Positions 34,565 to 43,488 of a DNA stretch of 64,000 nt are shown in pieces. This stretch comes from an uncultured Paraprevotella sp. GTDB lineage: Bacteria; Bacteroidota; Bacteroidia; Bacteroidales; Bacteroidaceae. The notes beneath the pieces were generated by a model that was not told where the DNA came from, ran no database searches, and saw nothing but the letters and a program-made list of their open reading frames with translations. The stretch is from the NCBI GenBank assembly GCA_944321365.1, contig CALULA010000001.1, positions 522,756 through 586,755 of the forward strand. Direction: 5' to 3'. The position numbers were made by a program, and so were the translations under genes. The stretch's first letter is position 1, and every line of letters starts with the position of its first letter.

Positions 34565-37500
34565 TCAGCGAAGCCACCATAAGTAAAGTCCGGGGTATCG
34601 ACATCGAGGAGGTACTGAAACCTTACGTCAGCCTTAAAAGAAAAGGCTCGTCGCTGGTCGGACTGTGCCCGTTCCATTCGGAAAAGACACCGTCCTTTAC
34701 CGTATCGTCAGGGAAAGGCCTGTACCACTGCTTCGGCTGCAATCGTGGCGGTGATGCCATCTCATTCATCATGGAGAAAGAAAACCTTTCCTTCACGGAT
34801 GCGGTGGTGTTCATAGCCAAGCAACATGATATTGCGGTTGAATACGTGGAAGAGGAACGCAGTGAGGAGGAAACGGCAGAAGCCCGACACAAGGAGTCGC
34901 TCCTAATAGCCCTTGAGCAGGTCCAAAAGTTTTTCTACGACAGTCTGAGGAAAACGGATGACCCGGAAAACCGCCAGGCTCGTGACTATGTTTACGACAG
35001 ATGGCCGGAAGAAACCTGTTCCGTGACAGGGATAGGCTACGCCCCGAAAGACGGCGGGCTTTTCATGGATTATTGCCGCAAGGCTTCCATAAACAAAGAC
35101 GCACTTTTCGAACTTGGTCTGTTAAGGCGTAGTGAGGACGGTGGCGCATACGCCATGTTCCGGCAGCGCATCATGATACCAGTCCGTGACAGGTGGGGAC
35201 GGGTAATCGCCTATACGGCACGGTACATCGGTACGAATCCCAAAGCCCCAAAGTATATCAACTCCGCCACAAGCCCCGTATATTCCAAGGGGGATACGCT
35301 GTTCGGGATAGACCGTGCAAGCCGTGTTCGTAATTCAGACTACTTCATTGTGGTGGAAGGCGCGTCTGACGTTCTTAGGATGCAGTCCGTAGGATATGAC
35401 AATACCGTGGCCGCACTCGGTACGACATGGACGGACAGCCAGCTTACACTGTTAAAGAAGTTCACTTCCGCGATATGTTTTGTTCCCGATTCGGATGTTG
35501 CGGATGGAAAGGCATACGGTCCCGGCTTCAAGGCGGTCATAGCAAACGGGGTGGCCGCTATTCGAATGGGATTTCACGTGACGGTCAGGGAACTGCCGTT
35601 TGCCAAAGCTGTCACATCTGATGACGATGCAAAGGAAAAAACTGTCAAAAACGATGCGGATAGTTACATCCGCTCAAAGGAGGATTTCACCTCGCTTGAG
35701 GAAAAGCACTTCATTGTTTGGATGGCGCAGAAACGGTTTCTCGTTGCTGACTCATTGGTGGAGGAGCGTAAGTGTGTGGCGGATCTTGCCGACCTGCTCC
35801 GCTACGTGGACGACCAGCTCGTCTTTGACCAATGCATAGAACAACTTTCAAAACTTCATGGCAAAGCGAAGCTGTGGCGCGATGCCGTAATGCAGGCACG
35901 GGGCGAAGCCCGCAAGAGGAAGGACAGGGCAACCTCGATGGACGCGAGGCAGCGTGAAGCTGAACTCCTGCGGCAGTTTGGTTTGTTCGTCCGTGACAAC
36001 TGCTATTACGCCACTCCAGATGATGAAGATGAGCCTGTAAGGATTTCCAACTTCATCATGGAACCGCTGTTCCACATCGAGGACGAGAACAACGGCACAC
36101 GCATATTCAGGATGCGCAATATGTATAACGTCAGCCGTATGATAGAGCTGAAAGAGTCCGAGCTGTGTTCGCTGAGCAACTTCCAGCAGAAAGTCGGTTC
36201 CGTGGGCAATTACGTCTGGCTGGCCAAGATAGACAAGCTCAACCGTGTCAAGGAATACTTATACTCAAAGACCGATACGGCGGAGCGAATAAGGAAATTG
36301 GGGTGGAATGCGGAGGAAGGCTGCTTCGCCTTCGGCAACGGCATACTGGACGGCGGCACGTTCAAGAAAGCCGATGACCTCGGGATAGTCCGTGACGTCA
36401 ACGGCAAGGCATTCTACCTGCCAGGACAGTCCAAAATATACCTCCACAACCACGAGATATACCAATTTGAGAGGTTGATGGTGCATGAGAACCGTAGCGG
36501 AGTGAAACTTTTCGATTACGTGTCATTGCTGATGGACGTGTTCGGAGAGAACGCCACCGTCGCTTTCTGTTATCTGCTGGCCACATTGTTCCGTGATGTC
36601 GTGTTCAAACGTACAAGGCATTTCCCCATCCTCAACCTATTCGGTGAGAAAGGCACGGGCAAGACCACCCTCGCCACTTCCCTCCAGTCCTTCTTCCTTC
36701 ACGGCGTTGACCCGCCCAACCTCGGCGTGACTTCCGTCCCGGCCATGAACGACCGCGTGTCGCAGGCCGTCAACACCCTCGCCGTGTTCGACGAGTACAA
36801 GAACGACCTCGACATCCGCAAGATAGCCTACCTAAAAGGCCTGTGGGGAGGCGGCGGACAGACCAAGAAGAACACGAGCACAGACGGCATGGCGGCGCAG
36901 ACCATCGTCAGCACAGGCGTGGTGCTGTGCGGCCAGGACAAGCCCACGCAGGACATGGCACTCTACACCCGTGTCCTTTTCCTCGCCTTTTCCAAGACCT
37001 CCTTCAGCCAAGCGGAGAAGAAACGCTATGAGGATTTGGTGGCAATGTGCAACATGGGCTTGACGCACCTTACTATTGAGATACTGCAACACCGTGAGCT
37101 GTTTGAAAAGAATTTCCCTGAAATCTATTCCATCACCAAACGGGAGCTGGCCACGAAGTTGGAAAACGAGACGGTGCATGACCGCATTTTCGGGAACTGG
37201 GTCATACCGCTGGCCACGTTCCGCACATTGGAAACCGTCATAGACATGCCTTTCAGCTATTCGGAACTGTTCGAAATATCGCTCAGAGGCTTGCGTAACC
37301 AGAACGAGCTGGCGCAGGAAAGCTCCGAGATAGCCGACTTCTGGAACATGCTGCAAGGCTTCCAGACATCAGGGAAGTGCATAGAGAACGCCCATTATCG
37401 CATCAGGTATTTAAAATCCTTCCGTCCGTTGTCGTCTAAAGAGGCTATCGAGTTCAAGGAGGCACGCCCGATATTATACCTGAACACGGCAGCGGTATCC

Positions 37501-37806
37501 TCGCTGTTCGGAAGCCGAACCATGAATGCCACTGCCAACCGTTCCAACTGGTCAACCGTGATGTCCTACCTGAAATCGCAGCCGTCGTTCTTCGGTTTGA
37601 AGCAGGACAGGTTCACCATCCTCCTGCCCAATGGTCAACCGGATTACTCGGTCGAGTTTGTCAACGGTCAGCAAGTCAGGAAAGTCAGGGTCAACCGCCC
37701 GAAGGCTTTGTGCTTCGATTATTTGCAACTGAAAGAAAACTTCGGGCTAGACCTTGAAACAGAAGTCGTATCAGACACTCAAGAGTTACAGGAAGACCTT
37801 ATGTAA
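34561..37806 (+). CDS. Primase-helicase (CHC2 zinc finger, Toprim and AAA+ helicase regions)
   Basis: This 1081-residue replication protein has an N-terminal DnaG-type CHC2 zinc finger (C36, H39, C57, C60 in LCPFHSEKTPSFTVSS...YHCFGC), then a Toprim domain (IVVEGASDVLRM with Glu near residue 266, VPDSDVADG with the DxD near 308) and a C-terminal ATPase with Walker A FGEKGTGKTTLA near residue 696 and VFDEYKND as Walker B. It should prime and unwind DNA for autonomous replication of the element. Nearby iteron-like repeats (39973-40217) could be the origin. Confidence 0.87.
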   Translation: MISEATISKVRGIDIEEVLKPYVSLKRKGSSLVGLCPFHSEKTPSFTVSSGKGLYHCFGCNRGGDAISFIMEKENLSFTDAVVFIAKQHDIAVEYVEEERSEEETAEARHKESLLIALEQVQKFFYDSLRKTDDPENRQARDYVYDRWPEETCSVTGIGYAPKDGGLFMDYCRKASINKDALFELGLLRRSEDGGAYAMFRQRIMIPVRDRWGRVIAYTARYIGTNPKAPKYINSATSPVYSKGDTLFGIDRASRVRNSDYFIVVEGASDVLRMQSVGYDNTVAALGTTWTDSQLTLLKKFTSAICFVPDSDVADGKAYGPGFKAVIANGVAAIRMGFHVTVRELPFAKAVTSDDDAKEKTVKNDADSYIRSKEDFTSLEEKHFIVWMAQKRFLVADSLVEERKCVADLADLLRYVDDQLVFDQCIEQLSKLHGKAKLWRDAVMQARGEARKRKDRATSMDARQREAELLRQFGLFVRDNCYYATPDDEDEPVRISNFIMEPLFHIEDENNGTRIFRMRNMYNVSRMIELKESELCSLSNFQQKVGSVGNYVWLAKIDKLNRVKEYLYSKTDTAERIRKLGWNAEEGCFAFGNGILDGGTFKKADDLGIVRDVNGKAFYLPGQSKIYLHNHEIYQFERLMVHENRSGVKLFDYVSLLMDVFGENATVAFCYLLATLFRDVVFKRTRHFPILNLFGEKGTGKTTLATSLQSFFLHGVDPPNLGVTSVPAMNDRVSQAVNTLAVFDEYKNDLDIRKIAYLKGLWGGGGQTKKNTSTDGMAAQTIVSTGVVLCGQDKPTQDMALYTRVLFLAFSKTSFSQAEKKRYEDLVAMCNMGLTHLTIEILQHRELFEKNFPEIYSITKRELATKLENETVHDRIFGNWVIPLATFRTLETVIDMPFSYSELFEISLRGLRNQNELAQESSEIADFWNMLQGFQTSGKCIENAHYRIRYLKSFRPLSSKEAIEFKEARPILYLNTAAVSSLFGSRTMNATANRSNWSTVMSYLKSQPSFFGLKQDRFTILLPNGQPDYSVEFVNGQQVRKVRVNRPKALCFDYLQLKENFGLDLETEVVSDTQELQEDLM

Positions 37807-37864
37807 AATAGCATCCATAGTCTAAAAGATTCGGTTTTCTATGCTTAATTTGGAAGAAAACTTG

Positions 37865-37872
37865 TATTTTTG
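37865..37872 (+). promoter_or_regulatory. -7 element for the RloA/RloB-type pair
   Basis: TATTTTTG (37865-37872) fits TAnnTTTG. Transcription near 37879 would exclude the earlier in-frame ATG at 37841 and supports the ATG at 37904. No clear -33 element was seen. Confidence 0.5.
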
Positions 37873-37903
37873 CAGAAAAACAGCAAATAATCAGGTTAAA
37901 TAT

Positions 37904-39118
37904 ATGATTTTAGAATTTTGTGTAGGCAATTACCTTTCCATCAAGGATGAGCTGAAAATATCCTTTGTGGCAACATCCCTCAAGGAATCACTGCCAGAAA
38001 CCAATGACCTTGTTTCTATTTTAGGAGCAGGAGTGTCTTTAGTGCGCAGTGCCGTGATATATGGAGCAAATGCTTCCGGGAAGACAAATGTGCTGAAGGC
38101 TATTGCCTTCTACAAACATTTTATAATGGACTCGTTCAAAAACAGCCAAGCCGGAGAAGCCATCGATGTGGAGAATTTCCGTCTGAATGCGACTACGGTC
38201 AAAACTCCCACCACAATGGAAGCGACCTTTACTGACGAGGCTTTCATTTACCGCTATGGCTTTGAGGTGGATTCTAAGGCAGTACGGGCCGAATGGCTTT
38301 ATCGTCGGATAAATAAGAAACGTGCAAAGGAAGTGGAAGTGTTTTACCGTGAGGAAGATACCACTACCGTCCACCCGAAGAGTCCGTTGATTCAAGATTT
38401 GGTGAACAAGAAGATGGTGCGTGGTAATGCTTTGCTTCTCTCTACCGCCGCCCAATTTAATGAGCCTACGGCTGTCAATGTCCTGCACTGGTTGGGAGAT
38501 ACACAAGTTTTGTTCTGCAGTGAAGATGAAAAACTGTGGACGCAGGCTATCAGGCATCTTGACGATGAAAATATCCGTGACAGAATTACCCGTTTCGCGC
38601 GATATGCCGACTTGGGAATAGAAAGCATTGCCAAAATAGACAACCGCATAGTGAGCAATCATCGTCAATATGATGACGAGGGACGTGAAGTGAACAATGT
38701 AGCGTTCTCCTTTAACGGTAATGAATCGGAAGGAACAATCAAATATTTTTCGCTGTCCTACCCGATAATAGATGCCTTAGATAATGGCAAGCGTCTTGCC
38801 GTGGACGAACTTGACTCAAAACTTCATCCGCTACTGGTGCGTAAAATAATTACCCTGTTCAATTCGTCTGAAACCAATCCGAAGGGAGCGCAGCTGCTTT
38901 TTACAACCCATGATACATTTCTGCTTGGTGCAGGGCTGTTCCGCCGCGACCAGGTATGGTTCACCCAGAAAGACAGTTTCGGAGCTACCGAAGCCTATTC
39001 ACTTGCAGAATACAAGGTTCGGGGTAATTCACCCTTTGAAAAGGAATATCTGCAAGGCCGGTTTGGGGCAACTCCTATCATAGGCGATTTGGAAGCAATC
39101 TTTAATCCGGAGGGCTGA
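37904..39118 (+). CDS. RloA/AbiLi-type AAA ATPase
   Basis: This 404-residue ATPase is of the AAA_15/SMC-like type. The N-terminal FCVGNYLSIKDELKISF is followed by Walker A GANASGKT (residues 54-61), and the C-terminal half has Walker B LAVDELDSKLHPLLV and a switch histidine LLFTTHDTFLL. The RloB-like gene follows after two bases, the arrangement of RloA/RloB and lactococcal AbiL abortive-infection pairs and similar in layout to PARIS-type ATPase plus Toprim systems. Probable role: phage or plasmid sensing that controls the partner nuclease. Confidence 0.82.
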   Translation: MILEFCVGNYLSIKDELKISFVATSLKESLPETNDLVSILGAGVSLVRSAVIYGANASGKTNVLKAIAFYKHFIMDSFKNSQAGEAIDVENFRLNATTVKTPTTMEATFTDEAFIYRYGFEVDSKAVRAEWLYRRINKKRAKEVEVFYREEDTTTVHPKSPLIQDLVNKKMVRGNALLLSTAAQFNEPTAVNVLHWLGDTQVLFCSEDEKLWTQAIRHLDDENIRDRITRFARYADLGIESIAKIDNRIVSNHRQYDDEGREVNNVAFSFNGNESEGTIKYFSLSYPIIDALDNGKRLAVDELDSKLHPLLVRKIITLFNSSETNPKGAQLLFTTHDTFLLGAGLFRRDQVWFTQKDSFGATEAYSLAEYKVRGNSPFEKEYLQGRFGATPIIGDLEAIFNPEG

Positions 39119-39120
39119 AT

Positions 39121-39747
39121 ATGGCAAGACAGGAAAAAAGGAACCATCGCACGGCTGACATAACCCGTCGGCAAGGCGTAAGGATTGTCAAGCAGTCTTT
39201 TCTCATTGTATGCGAGGGGGTACGTACAGAACCCGAATACTTCAAGTCATTCCGCATCACGACCGCCACAGTCAAGGCTGTCGGTCAAGCGATGAACACG
39301 GTCAGCCTTGTAAACAAGGCCATCAGCATCCGCGATGCCGATGAAAAGAAGAAACGCAGCTATGACCAGTGTTGGGTGGTCTTTGACAAGGATGATTTTC
39401 CAGCAAAGGATTTCAATCAAGCCATACAGCTTGCCTGTAAGAACGGATTTCAAGTGGCGTATAGCAACCAGGCGTTTGAATATTGGTTCTTGCTGCACTT
39501 CAATCTGTACAAAGGGCCTTTACACAGGAACAACTATGCCGGGATGCTGTCTAAACTTATTGGAATGCCGTATTCCAAGAACGAGGGGTTCGGTGCCGTG
39601 ATGTATAACAGGTTGGTCACTTTACAGCAACAGGCCATCAAGAATGCAAAAACAGTGTTGGCTGAAATTTCAAAGGGAAATCCTGCGATGGAAGAATCTT
39701 CCACAACCGTACATTTGCTTGTAGAGGAACTGAATAAATATATTTGA
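39121..39747 (+). CDS. RloB/AbiLii-like protein with Toprim-like acidic motifs
   Basis: This 208-residue RloB-family protein has LIVCEGVRTEPEYF with E32 and WVVFDKDDF with D89 and D91, arranged as the Glu and DxD of a Toprim metal site. NQAFEYWFLLHF is a typical RloB segment. It is encoded two bases after the ATPase and presumably acts as its effector, a nuclease in the inferred model. The function is by analogy with AbiL/PARIS-like systems. A terminator follows at 39797. Confidence 0.8.
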   Translation: MARQEKRNHRTADITRRQGVRIVKQSFLIVCEGVRTEPEYFKSFRITTATVKAVGQAMNTVSLVNKAISIRDADEKKKRSYDQCWVVFDKDDFPAKDFNQAIQLACKNGFQVAYSNQAFEYWFLLHFNLYKGPLHRNNYAGMLSKLIGMPYSKNEGFGAVMYNRLVTLQQQAIKNAKTVLAEISKGNPAMEESSTTVHLLVEELNKYI

Positions 39748-39796
39748 GTATGGTATCACAATAGCATATAGAAGCGGTCAGTTTTCAAACTGCACT

Positions 39797-39847
39797 AAAA
39801 TCCAGACATTTGTACTTAATACATAGCTGCCTGGATTTTTCATTTTT
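39797..39847 (+). terminator. Terminator after the RloB-like gene
   Basis: AAAATCCAG (39797-39805) pairs perfectly with CTGGATTTT (39831-39839), followed by TCATTTTTAG. Confidence 0.75.
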
Positions 39848-39972
39848 AGACACAATCATAATAGCATGAGCTGACTTATAAGTTAATCAGCTATGTCTGG
39901 AGTAATGCAATGTACTTCTTTCCCCAAGTAAACCATAAAAAAATAATATGCACACATTTCAATGGTGACTGC

Positions 39973-40217
39973 GTTGACAAGGGCTAAATAACATTATATC
40001 AATAACATCCATGAAAAAGTATGCGTTGACAAACGTTGACAAGCGTTGACAGATTTAGGAAAATCAGAAAATCCATAGCCAAGTGTTGACAAAACATGAT
40101 ACATATACAATTTTCTTTTTTAATTAAAGAAAAAGGATAAAGTATTGCATAACAGCGTCTTGCAGGTAATGCTTTTCACGTAGTCACGCCCCTGTCAACC
40201 TTGTCAACGCTGTCAAC
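39973..40217. repeat. Iteron-like GTTGACA repeat cluster, possible replication origin
   Basis: GTTGACA(A/G) occurs five times in direct orientation, starting at 39973, 40025, 40035, 40045 and 40085; the central three are exactly 10 bases apart, one helical turn. Three inverted copies (TGTCAAC ending at 40199, 40208 and 40217) lie 9 bases apart on the right side. A+T-rich sequence lies between the two groups. There is no gene in 39748-40413. The arrangement resembles replication-initiator iterons; the primase-helicase is encoded upstream and a small DNA-binding protein just downstream. Confidence 0.8.
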
Positions 40218-40413
40218 CCTGAAACATATACCCTTCTCATTTCGCAAAAAACGAGCAACCATTTTGATGGCCTTTTTTTAGAAGAAAGGGAACGTGAATA
40301 AAAGCAAGTCCACAAAATCCGTTATATTCCAATGAACTCCCTCATCTTCCAATGTTGAACGTCTTGCGTGGCATCCGTCCGTCGGTTATTTTTATGGCAA
40401 AAAAAATTAAGAC

Positions 40414-40656
40414 ATGGACTTATGTAAGTTGTTTGGCGAGATTATGCCGGAAGAAACATACTCGGTGCGCGAAGCCGCCCGTTACCTCGGTGTACACAGA
40501 TGCACCATCTATGCCTATATCAGTCATCCCGAAAGGCCGCTGCCCTTCAGCAGGACGGAAGGCAACGTGAGGCTCCGCTTCCTCGGCAAAGACCTGATGA
40601 TATTCAAAAAAGTCGGTTTTCCGAAGAAAGGGCGCAAGCGCAAGGGCTCCCGATAG
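40414..40656 (+). CDS. Small helix-turn-helix (excisionase-like) protein
   Basis: This 80-residue protein contains EETYSVREAARYLGVHRCTIYAYISHPERPLPFSRTEGNVRLRFLGKDLMIF, an HTH_17/excisionase-type fold, with a very basic tail (KKGRKRKGSR). It is the first gene after the GTTGACA repeat cluster and a reasonable candidate to bind those repeats, or to act as recombination directionality factor. Neither role is shown by the sequence. Confidence 0.78.
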   Translation: MDLCKLFGEIMPEETYSVREAARYLGVHRCTIYAYISHPERPLPFSRTEGNVRLRFLGKDLMIFKKVGFPKKGRKRKGSR

Positions 40657-40723
40657 TGTTGCCAATATTATAGAAACCGCCTGTCACATCCGCAAGGACA
40701 TGCAGGCAGTTTCTGACAAACGG

Positions 40724-41080
40724 TCAGACAATCTCCCTGATTGCTTCAAGCAGTCCGTACACCATTTCTTCCGCCTTTTCCATATCGGCCACAATGTCCA
40801 TGATGTGGTAAGGCGCGCCACGCAGTCCGTGTCCGTCCTTGCCAATCCACAGGCTCGCCTCATAGTCGGGGTCGAAGCCTTCATAATAGTCCTCAATGTC
40901 ATCTGCCAGGCTGTCAATGCAGTTTCCTTTCATCGAAGCCGAAAAGCCAAAGTTCTGCCCTGCAGGTGTGAACTTGTAGAACTCGAAAATGACGCACTTC
41001 CCTTGTCTTTCAGCACGCACTTCCCAACCGTCGGCCTCGCCGCACTGTATTACCATATCAATCGTGATGTTCTTATTCAT
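40724..41080 (-). CDS. Hypothetical element protein, acidic
   Basis: This 118-residue acidic protein begins MNKNITIDMVIQCGEADGWEVRAERQGKCVIFEFYKFTPAGQNFGFSASM and has an Asp/Glu-rich centre (DSLADDIEDYYEGFDPDYEASLW). It is the last gene of the leftward cluster 42229-40724. Similar small proteins are common in Bacteroidales conjugative elements, but no function is recognised. Confidence 0.65.
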   Translation of the reverse strand: MNKNITIDMVIQCGEADGWEVRAERQGKCVIFEFYKFTPAGQNFGFSASMKGNCIDSLADDIEDYYEGFDPDYEASLWIGKDGHGLRGAPYHIMDIVADMEKAEEMVYGLLEAIREIV

Positions 41081-41141
41081 TGTCTGGTCTGTTTATGCCG
41101 TCCGCAGCCATGACAACCACGGACGGCGTGTTAGTGAATGT

Positions 41142-41504
41142 TTATTTTTCAAATTCCGCAAGAAACCGCTGCAAACGATAGTCCTGCAGGTTCTTTAACT
41201 TTGTGGGTCGGAAGTTCTCCTGCTGTCTTGCCTGCAGCTTGCCAAGGCCTTGTACAGTAAGGTCAAGCGTCACGTCCGAAAGTTCGTTAAGCGAGAAGTA
41301 GCCGTACTCGTCCTCCATAAGCCCTACGACAATGCCGAAAAAAATTGTGTCATTCTCCTGCACTTCTCCCTCAAGTACGAACCACCGCACCGAGCCGAGT
41401 GCGAAGATAGCCATGCAGACGGCTTCCTTTCCCCTACCGTCCTGCGAATAAAAGGGATAGCCTTTCAAGGCTTCCTTCAACTGGGGTGTCATCAACCTGC
41501 ACAT
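41142..41504 (-). CDS. DUF2958 domain protein
   Basis: This 120-residue protein has the DUF2958 pattern: MTPQLKEALKGYPFYSQDGRGKEAVCMAIFALGSVRWFVLEGE, then DTIFFGIVVGLMEDEYGYFSLNEL. The family is found in plasmids and integrative elements and has no established function. The start may be 41504 or four codons later (41492). The 58-residue gene upstream ends one base before its ATG (TGACATG), indicating translational coupling. Confidence 0.75.
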   Translation of the reverse strand: MCRLMTPQLKEALKGYPFYSQDGRGKEAVCMAIFALGSVRWFVLEGEVQENDTIFFGIVVGLMEDEYGYFSLNELSDVTLDLTVQGLGKLQARQQENFRPTKLKNLQDYRLQRFLAEFEK

Positions 41505-41505
41505 G

Positions 41506-41682
41506 TCAGCAAAGTCTTATTTCGTCACCGTACACTTCTATCTCCGCACCGCTTGTCAGCCTCACAATGAAGCCTGTATCTGTCAGTGCCACCACAATTC
41601 CGTGATGATAACCACGCCACGGCTTAATCAATTCACATTCCCTGCCGTATTCGGGAAAATCAGTATATCCTGCCATATTCAT
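41506..41682 (-). CDS. 58-residue hypothetical protein
   Basis: ATG at 41682, stop at 41508-41506. The protein begins MNMAGYTDFPEYGRECELIK and continues PWRGYHHGIVVALTDTGFIV before ending YGDEIRLC. Codon use and the strand-turn-strand pattern look real, suggesting a small beta-barrel. Tight packing between the frameshifted gene at 41698 and the DUF2958 gene supports it as an operon member. No family recognised. Confidence 0.6.
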   Translation of the reverse strand: MNMAGYTDFPEYGRECELIKPWRGYHHGIVVALTDTGFIVRLTSGAEIEVYGDEIRLC

Positions 41683-41697
41683 ATTTTTTTTAGATTG

Positions 41698-42038
41698 TTA
41701 CACTATTTCTGTTTCTTTATAGTCGGGGTCATAGACAAGCTCCTTTTCGACAAGCGTGCCGTATGCTTCTGCCGCCACACGTGATGCCCACTCGTTGCGG
41801 TCGTCATAATACCCCTTCGGTAGTTGTGCGCCAGTTGGCGTATGAAGCCGATAAACACCTTGGACATCTGCTGTTGAAGGTAGCGGTGCGCCCTTGACAA
41901 CTCCCTGCCTGTGTCATCCGCCGAACGCATCCGTCCGTTTACGAAGTTCTCAAACTCTTTGGCAAATTCCATGTCCTGTTTGGATATTGCCTCTCCTGAA
42001 AAATCCTGATAGTCCATAATAACTTGTTTTAATGTCAT
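41698..42038 (-). pseudogene. Frameshifted element gene (small helical protein)
   Basis: From ATG 42038 (MTLKQVIMDYQDFSGEAISKQDMEFAKEFENF) the frame runs through SKVFIGFIRQLAHNYR and then loses its coding look. The neighbouring frame continues KGYYDDRNEWASRVAAEAYG and ends at TAA 41700-41698 (...DPDYKETEIV). Losing a single A near 41823 (CGAAAGGGG to CGAAGGGG) explains the break. The upstream small gene overlaps its ATG by four bases (ATGA), which supports this start. A sequencing error in the short purine run cannot be excluded. Function unknown. Confidence 0.7.
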
Positions 42039-42229
42039 ACACTTGCCTGATAATAAATTTCCGGTTCGGCCGATACATTGTAGATGTAACTGCCGCAACG
42101 CACCAGAAAGCAGTCCTTGCCGTAATACAGCCTTTTCATGCCTCTTACGCTCCCGGTATGGTGGAAGTTCGGGAAGCGGTCAATGCCGAACCTCCGCCCT
42201 TGTTCGGTTGTCATTCTCCTTACACGCAT
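42035..42229 (-). CDS. Small hypothetical protein
   Basis: A 64-residue basic protein (MRVRRMTTEQGRRFGIDRFPNFHHTGSVRGMKRLYYGKDCFLVRCGSYIYNVSAEPEIYYQ). The C-terminal half, YYGKDCFLVRCGSYIYNV, looks like a genuine beta-rich fold. It leads the leftward small-gene cluster and overlaps the next start (ATGA at 42038-42035). No family recognised. Confidence 0.6.
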   Translation of the reverse strand: MRVRRMTTEQGRRFGIDRFPNFHHTGSVRGMKRLYYGKDCFLVRCGSYIYNVSAEPEIYYQASV

Positions 42230-43010
42230 AATCCGATGTTTTGAATGTTTTTAGTTTCAATTCTTTTCCCTTTTGTGAAACCCTTTCGGGCTTCGTGGCC
42301 GGGAAAGCCGTTTTCCGTGCGGAGTTCCACTGCGGACAAAATGGAGGATAAGACAGGTGTGAGGCGAGAGAGCGCGGACGGAATGCCCAAATTTCCAAGG
42401 CACGCGGAAATTTGCGGAAGGCTGCCGTCAAGCACTCCCGCCGAAAGCGCAGGCGGCACTTGTCGTTCCTCCCGTCCGCAGTATATTTGCACGGGAAAAC
42501 GCCTTCCGGACATGATGCCCGACGGTTTGTAATCAAAAGAACAGGCATTAAATGAGCAAAGTCATCCAAGCACCACCGCCAATGTGGGGACTTCGCAGAC
42601 TGTTGAGTGAAACGAAGCGCAAGAAGTCCCCTCTTTGGCGGAGGACATGGCTTGCCATTTGTTGCAAACAGACACCGTCTTGGTTTGCTTGGTGTAGAGA
42701 CACGGAGCAAACAAGACTGTATATATTCCACAGGCCTTGGAGGGTGCTTACAGTGTAGCATGGAATATGGCTTATCAGATAAGATTGTAAGAGTATTCTT
42801 TTATCAATCATGTCAACATGAGATTTGTGACATAAGAATTTTTCTGTGATGTTGTTTACTTCTTTATGACTTATGGTATAAAGAGATAGGAAATGGGAGA
42901 GAAAAGGCTGAGTGATTGCGGTCAAAAACTAAAAAAGCATTCGGTTGTTTACTCAAATCCTTTTTCGGTGTAAAAATAGTAACGTTTCAAAATAATATAA
43001 ATTAAAGATT
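42230..43010. other. Gene-free interval with possible promoter and long hairpin
   Basis: No convincing coding frame is visible on either strand over 780 bases. A plus-strand promoter-like pair is present, CTTG at 42459-42462 and TATATTTG at 42482-42489 (19-base spacer), predicting a transcript from about 42496. It would run into a 19-base inverted repeat, CCGCCAATGTGGGGACTTC at 42576-42594 against 42623-42641 (two mismatches), and further partly self-complementary sequence to about 42770. This could be an untranslated RNA or a leader; no known RNA family was recognised. Confidence 0.5.
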
Positions 43011-43454
43011 ATGGTAACAACTTCAATTTCGCGCGTATTAGAGTCGTCTCTTCCCGCGCTTTCAGGTTCAAGTGTGACTTACAACGCACAAAACAACATC
43101 TTTCTTACCAACGGTTATACAAGTGCCGCTGGCAACACCTATTATCAGGGCATACGTGTGTCAGACCGCATTGCCGTCAAATACAACATTGGCCAGGGAT
43201 ACTGCCACACCTTCCTTAACGGCATTGAAGTTTATGGATACGATGGTAGCAAAGCCAGGCTCATAGGCTCCCGCTGTTACAGTTGTTACTTTTTCAACGA
43301 AAACAATGCAAAGAGGGAAGCCGTCGAGATTGTGCTTGACTACATGAGAGGGCAAGTCAAATTACTTGGGGCATCGGTAAATTCCAAACAGCTTGAAGAG
43401 TTCTCCAAAAAAATCGTCGAAGGTGCTTACAACCAGATGAAACGCCTTGCGTGA
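43011..43454 (+). CDS. Hypothetical protein A of a tandem paralogous pair
   Basis: This 147-residue protein is related in sequence to the next gene: both share the pattern S-A-x-GN-x-YY-x-G-x-R, then GIE-x-Y-x-x-DG, a Lys-Leu-(Ile/Val)-G-x-(K/R) turn and DY-x-x-GQ-(V/I)-KL. It is predicted mostly beta with a C-terminal helix, and no signal peptide is seen. It lies 34 bases upstream of its paralogue and shortly before the PIF1-like helicase gene. Function unknown. Confidence 0.7.
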   Translation: MVTTSISRVLESSLPALSGSSVTYNAQNNIFLTNGYTSAAGNTYYQGIRVSDRIAVKYNIGQGYCHTFLNGIEVYGYDGSKARLIGSRCYSCYFFNENNAKREAVEIVLDYMRGQVKLLGASVNSKQLEEFSKKIVEGAYNQMKRLA

Positions 43455-43488
43455 TAATAAACAAAAGTCAAATTAAAAATAGATAATC

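Noticed and set aside
39973..40092. Read the TTGACA motifs as -35 boxes of several sigma-70 promoters
   Set aside because: Bacteroidetes housekeeping promoters use TTTG/TAnnTTTG rather than TTGACA, no matching -10 elements are spaced 17 bases away, and the 10-base period fits iterons better.
42180..42761. 193-codon minus-strand frame in the empty interval
   Set aside because: The translation is rich in Pro, Arg and Cys without a fold-like pattern, and it crosses the 19-base inverted repeat. No promoter or neighbouring coupling supports it.
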